From Gammaproteobacteria bacterium (GTDB lineage Bacteria; Pseudomonadota; Gammaproteobacteria; Eutrophobiales; Eutrophobiaceae), in assembly GCA_003645215.1 (NCBI GenBank), contig QNEM01000090.1, forward strand, positions 1 to 7,707: a stretch of DNA of 7,707 nucleotides, given 5' to 3'. Shown in pieces: positions 6,171 to 7,707 of this stretch (positions within the stretch are counted from its first letter, which is position 1; the number at the start of each line of letters is the position of its first letter). Position numbers and translations under genes: made by a program. The notes beneath the pieces are model-generated. The model was given only the letters and a program-made list of their open reading frames with translations, was not told the origin of the DNA and ran no database searches.

Positions 6171-7469
6171 TTTGGCTTCCTTATCGAGACTTCTCAACCT
6201 TGCGAGTTTTTCAGCAATCTTGATCTCTAAACCGCGATCGACAGGATGATAATAGTGTTGTTCTTGCATACCTTCGGGGAAATAGTGCTCCCCCGCTGCA
6301 TAGGCGTCTGGCTCATTATGCGCATAGCGATATTCCTTACCATAATCGAGTTCTTTCATAAGTTTGGTTGGCGCATTACGCAAATGTAAGGGGACTTCAT
6401 GGGAGGCACTGTTTTTAACATCACTCATGACGGTATTGTAGGCCTTGTAAACCGCATTACTTTTGGCTGCACAGGCCAGATAGACAATCGCCTGGGCAAT
6501 GGCCAATTCTCCCTCTGGTGATCCTAATCGTTCCTGAGTTTCCCAGGCATCCAGGGCAATCCGTAAACCACGAGGATCTGCGTTGCCAATATCCTCAGAG
6601 GCCATGCGCACGACCCTTCGTGCAATATAAAGTGGGTCACAACCACCATCCAACATACGTGCATACCAGTATAATGATGCGTCTGGTGAAGAACCCCTGA
6701 CTGATTTATGTAATGCGGAGATCTGATCGTAAAAGGCCTCTCCACCTTTATCGAAACGACGCACGCCACCACCGCTCAATACTTCTTCTATCAATTCGTC
6801 ACTAATTCTGTTCCCTTCTGATAAATCAGATGCGATCTCTAACAGGTTTAATGCCCTTCGTGCATCACCATCGGCAATTTCCGCGAGCTTCTGCATCGCT
6901 GAGTCTTCCAGTGTCAGGCCCTGATCAGCCAGACCCCGTTCTGTATCTGCCAGTGCCTTCAGTAATATGTTCTTGATGTCATCTATTTCCAAAGACTTTA
7001 AAACATAAACCCGCACACGTGAAAGCAATGCGTTATTTAATTCAAAGGATGGATTTTCTGTTGTAGCACCAATGAATGTCACCGTGCCATCCTCGACATA
7101 AGGTAAAAATGCATCTTGTTGTGATTTATTGAAACGATGTGCTTCATCAACGAACAGGACGGTATCCTTGTTATAAACATCTCGATATTGCTTTGCCTGC
7201 TCAATTGCAGCACGAATATCCTTCACACCACTTAGCACGGCTGAAAGTGAAATAAATTGTGCCTCACATGAGTTTGCAATGATCCTGGCAATCGTTGTCT
7301 TGCCCGTACCGGGTGGTCCCCAGAAAACCATTGAGTGTAAACGACCATTTTCTATGGCAACCCTGAGTGGTTTTTCCGGGGCCAGAATATGTTGCTGACC
7401 GGCATATTCTTCAACCGACTGTGGTCGCATACGATCTGCGAGTGGATGATAATCTGGATTTGATGTCAT
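6162..7469 (-). CDS. rarA: Replication-associated recombination protein A (AAA+ ATPase)
   Basis: This 435-residue AAA+ ATPase of the RarA/MgsA/WRNIP1 family is related to clamp-loader subunits and acts at stalled replication forks; E. coli RarA is 447 residues. Visible motifs in order are MRPQSVEEYAGQQHIL (14-29), Walker A GPPGTGKTT (51-59), Walker B LFVDEAHRF (105-113), sensor 1 GATTENPSF (134-142), the arginine-finger region LLSR (148-151), sensor 2 GDARRALNLLE (201-211), and the family-specific C-terminal half with ISALHKSVRGSSPDASLYWYAR, SEDIGNADPR and HLRNAPTKLMKE. All are intact. The ATG at 7469 is the first possible start, because an in-frame stop lies at 7491-7493. The preceding sequence has no clear Shine-Dalgarno motif. 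It is first in the minus-strand series, with crcB 88 nt downstream. lolA, its usual upstream neighbour in many gammaproteobacteria, is absent. Confidence 0.97.
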   Translation of the reverse strand: MTSNPDYHPLADRMRPQSVEEYAGQQHILAPEKPLRVAIENGRLHSMVFWGPPGTGKTTIARIIANSCEAQFISLSAVLSGVKDIRAAIEQAKQYRDVYNKDTVLFVDEAHRFNKSQQDAFLPYVEDGTVTFIGATTENPSFELNNALLSRVRVYVLKSLEIDDIKNILLKALADTERGLADQGLTLEDSAMQKLAEIADGDARRALNLLEIASDLSEGNRISDELIEEVLSGGGVRRFDKGGEAFYDQISALHKSVRGSSPDASLYWYARMLDGGCDPLYIARRVVRMASEDIGNADPRGLRIALDAWETQERLGSPEGELAIAQAIVYLACAAKSNAVYKAYNTVMSDVKNSASHEVPLHLRNAPTKLMKELDYGKEYRYAHNEPDAYAAGEHYFPEGMQEQHYYHPVDRGLEIKIAEKLARLRSLDKEAKNK

Positions 7470-7519
7470 GAATGATGTCTGGGGTTTAAATTAACCGGCA
7501 ATTCTCGCGTTTTTCATAG

Positions 7520-7550
7520 TTGATTTGATTTCCACCATTTTAAGTACTAT
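7520..7550 (+). promoter_or_regulatory. Weak candidate promoter for the DUF2789 gene
   Basis: TTGATT (7520-7525) and TACTAT (7545-7550) could serve as -35 and -10 boxes, but the 19-bp spacer is longer than ideal and the -10 matches at only 4/6. It overlaps the candidate rarA promoter on the other strand, so the two may compete for polymerase. The 123-nt gap between the divergent genes must hold promoters of some kind. Confidence 0.2.
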
Positions 7551-7565
7551 CCCTATGGATATAAA
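7537..7565 (-). promoter_or_regulatory. Candidate sigma70-type promoter for rarA
   Basis: On the minus strand TTTATA (7560-7565) and TAAAAT (7537-7542) are separated by 17 bp, matching the -35 and -10 consensus at 4/6 and 5/6 positions. Transcription would start near 7530 and leave a leader of about 60 nt before the rarA ATG. It was found by eye in A+T-rich sequence, so chance matches are possible. Confidence 0.35.
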
Positions 7566-7592
7566 CAGATGATTACCAATAGGGAATTATTT

Positions 7593-7707
7593 ATGGATAC
7601 TTCATTACATCTCGTCAAAGATCTTTTCCTGCAAATTGGACTACCTAATGAGAATCCTGATATAGATAGTTTTATTCACAAAAACAAGGGTATCCCCTCG
7701 GATACGC
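7593..7707 (+). CDS. DUF2789 family protein, 5' part (3' end outside window)
   Basis: The first 38 codons of a small gene run off the window. The N-terminus MDTSLHLVKDLFLQIGLPNE followed by NPDIDSFIHKNKG resembles DUF2789 proteins (about 75-80 residues). As I recall them, these begin with a short polar stretch, then LFxQLGLPxxxxxIxxFIxxHxxL. Their function is unknown. The ATG at 7593 has AGGGAA (7581-7586) 6 nt upstream, which supports the start. It is transcribed divergently from rarA. The match rests on recall of a short N-terminal pattern, and the missing C-terminal half would settle it. Confidence 0.72.
   Translation, partial: MDTSLHLVKDLFLQIGLPNENPDIDSFIHKNKGIPSDT

Overview
This 7.7 kb window looks like chromosomal DNA from a gammaproteobacterium of moderate G+C. 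The serS, crcB and rarA genes lie in the neighbourhood order common in that class. A DUF2789-type gene, a family seen mainly in Gammaproteobacteria, begins at the right edge, and pntA is the fused alpha-subunit form seen in E. coli. The genus cannot be named from the sequence. I see no mobile element, CRISPR array, tRNA or rRNA.

Left part, + strand (1-2517): the 3' end of pntA, complete pntB, and a 95-residue protein of the encapsulated-ferritin (EncFtn) family. They run in the same direction with gaps of 10 and 37 nt, so they probably form one transcription unit. PntAB is the proton-translocating NAD(P) transhydrogenase of the inner membrane. The EncFtn-like protein keeps every ferroxidase residue known from Rhodospirillum rubrum EncFtn. 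It ends early, with no encapsulin-targeting tail, and no encapsulin gene is in view.

Right part, - strand (7469 down to 2534): rarA, crcB, a DUF190 gene, serS, a membrane-anchored GGDEF diguanylate cyclase gene, and tag. crcB and the DUF190 gene overlap as ATGA. The serS, cyclase and tag genes are separated by only 6 and 5 nt. The series joins replication-fork maintenance (RarA), fluoride export (CrcB with a PII-like partner), seryl-tRNA charging, c-di-GMP signalling and 3-methyladenine repair. It meets the pntAB-ferritin unit tail to tail at about 2518-2533.

Right edge (7470-7707): a 123-nt divergent promoter region separates rarA from the start of the DUF2789 gene, which runs off the window. 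lolA, often found just upstream of rarA in this class, is not there.

The most interesting item is the standalone EncFtn-like ferritin behind pntAB. The tight crcB-DUF190 coupling and the serS-cyclase-tag unit come next. Almost everything else is ordinary housekeeping, and I do not see a clearly new multi-gene system.
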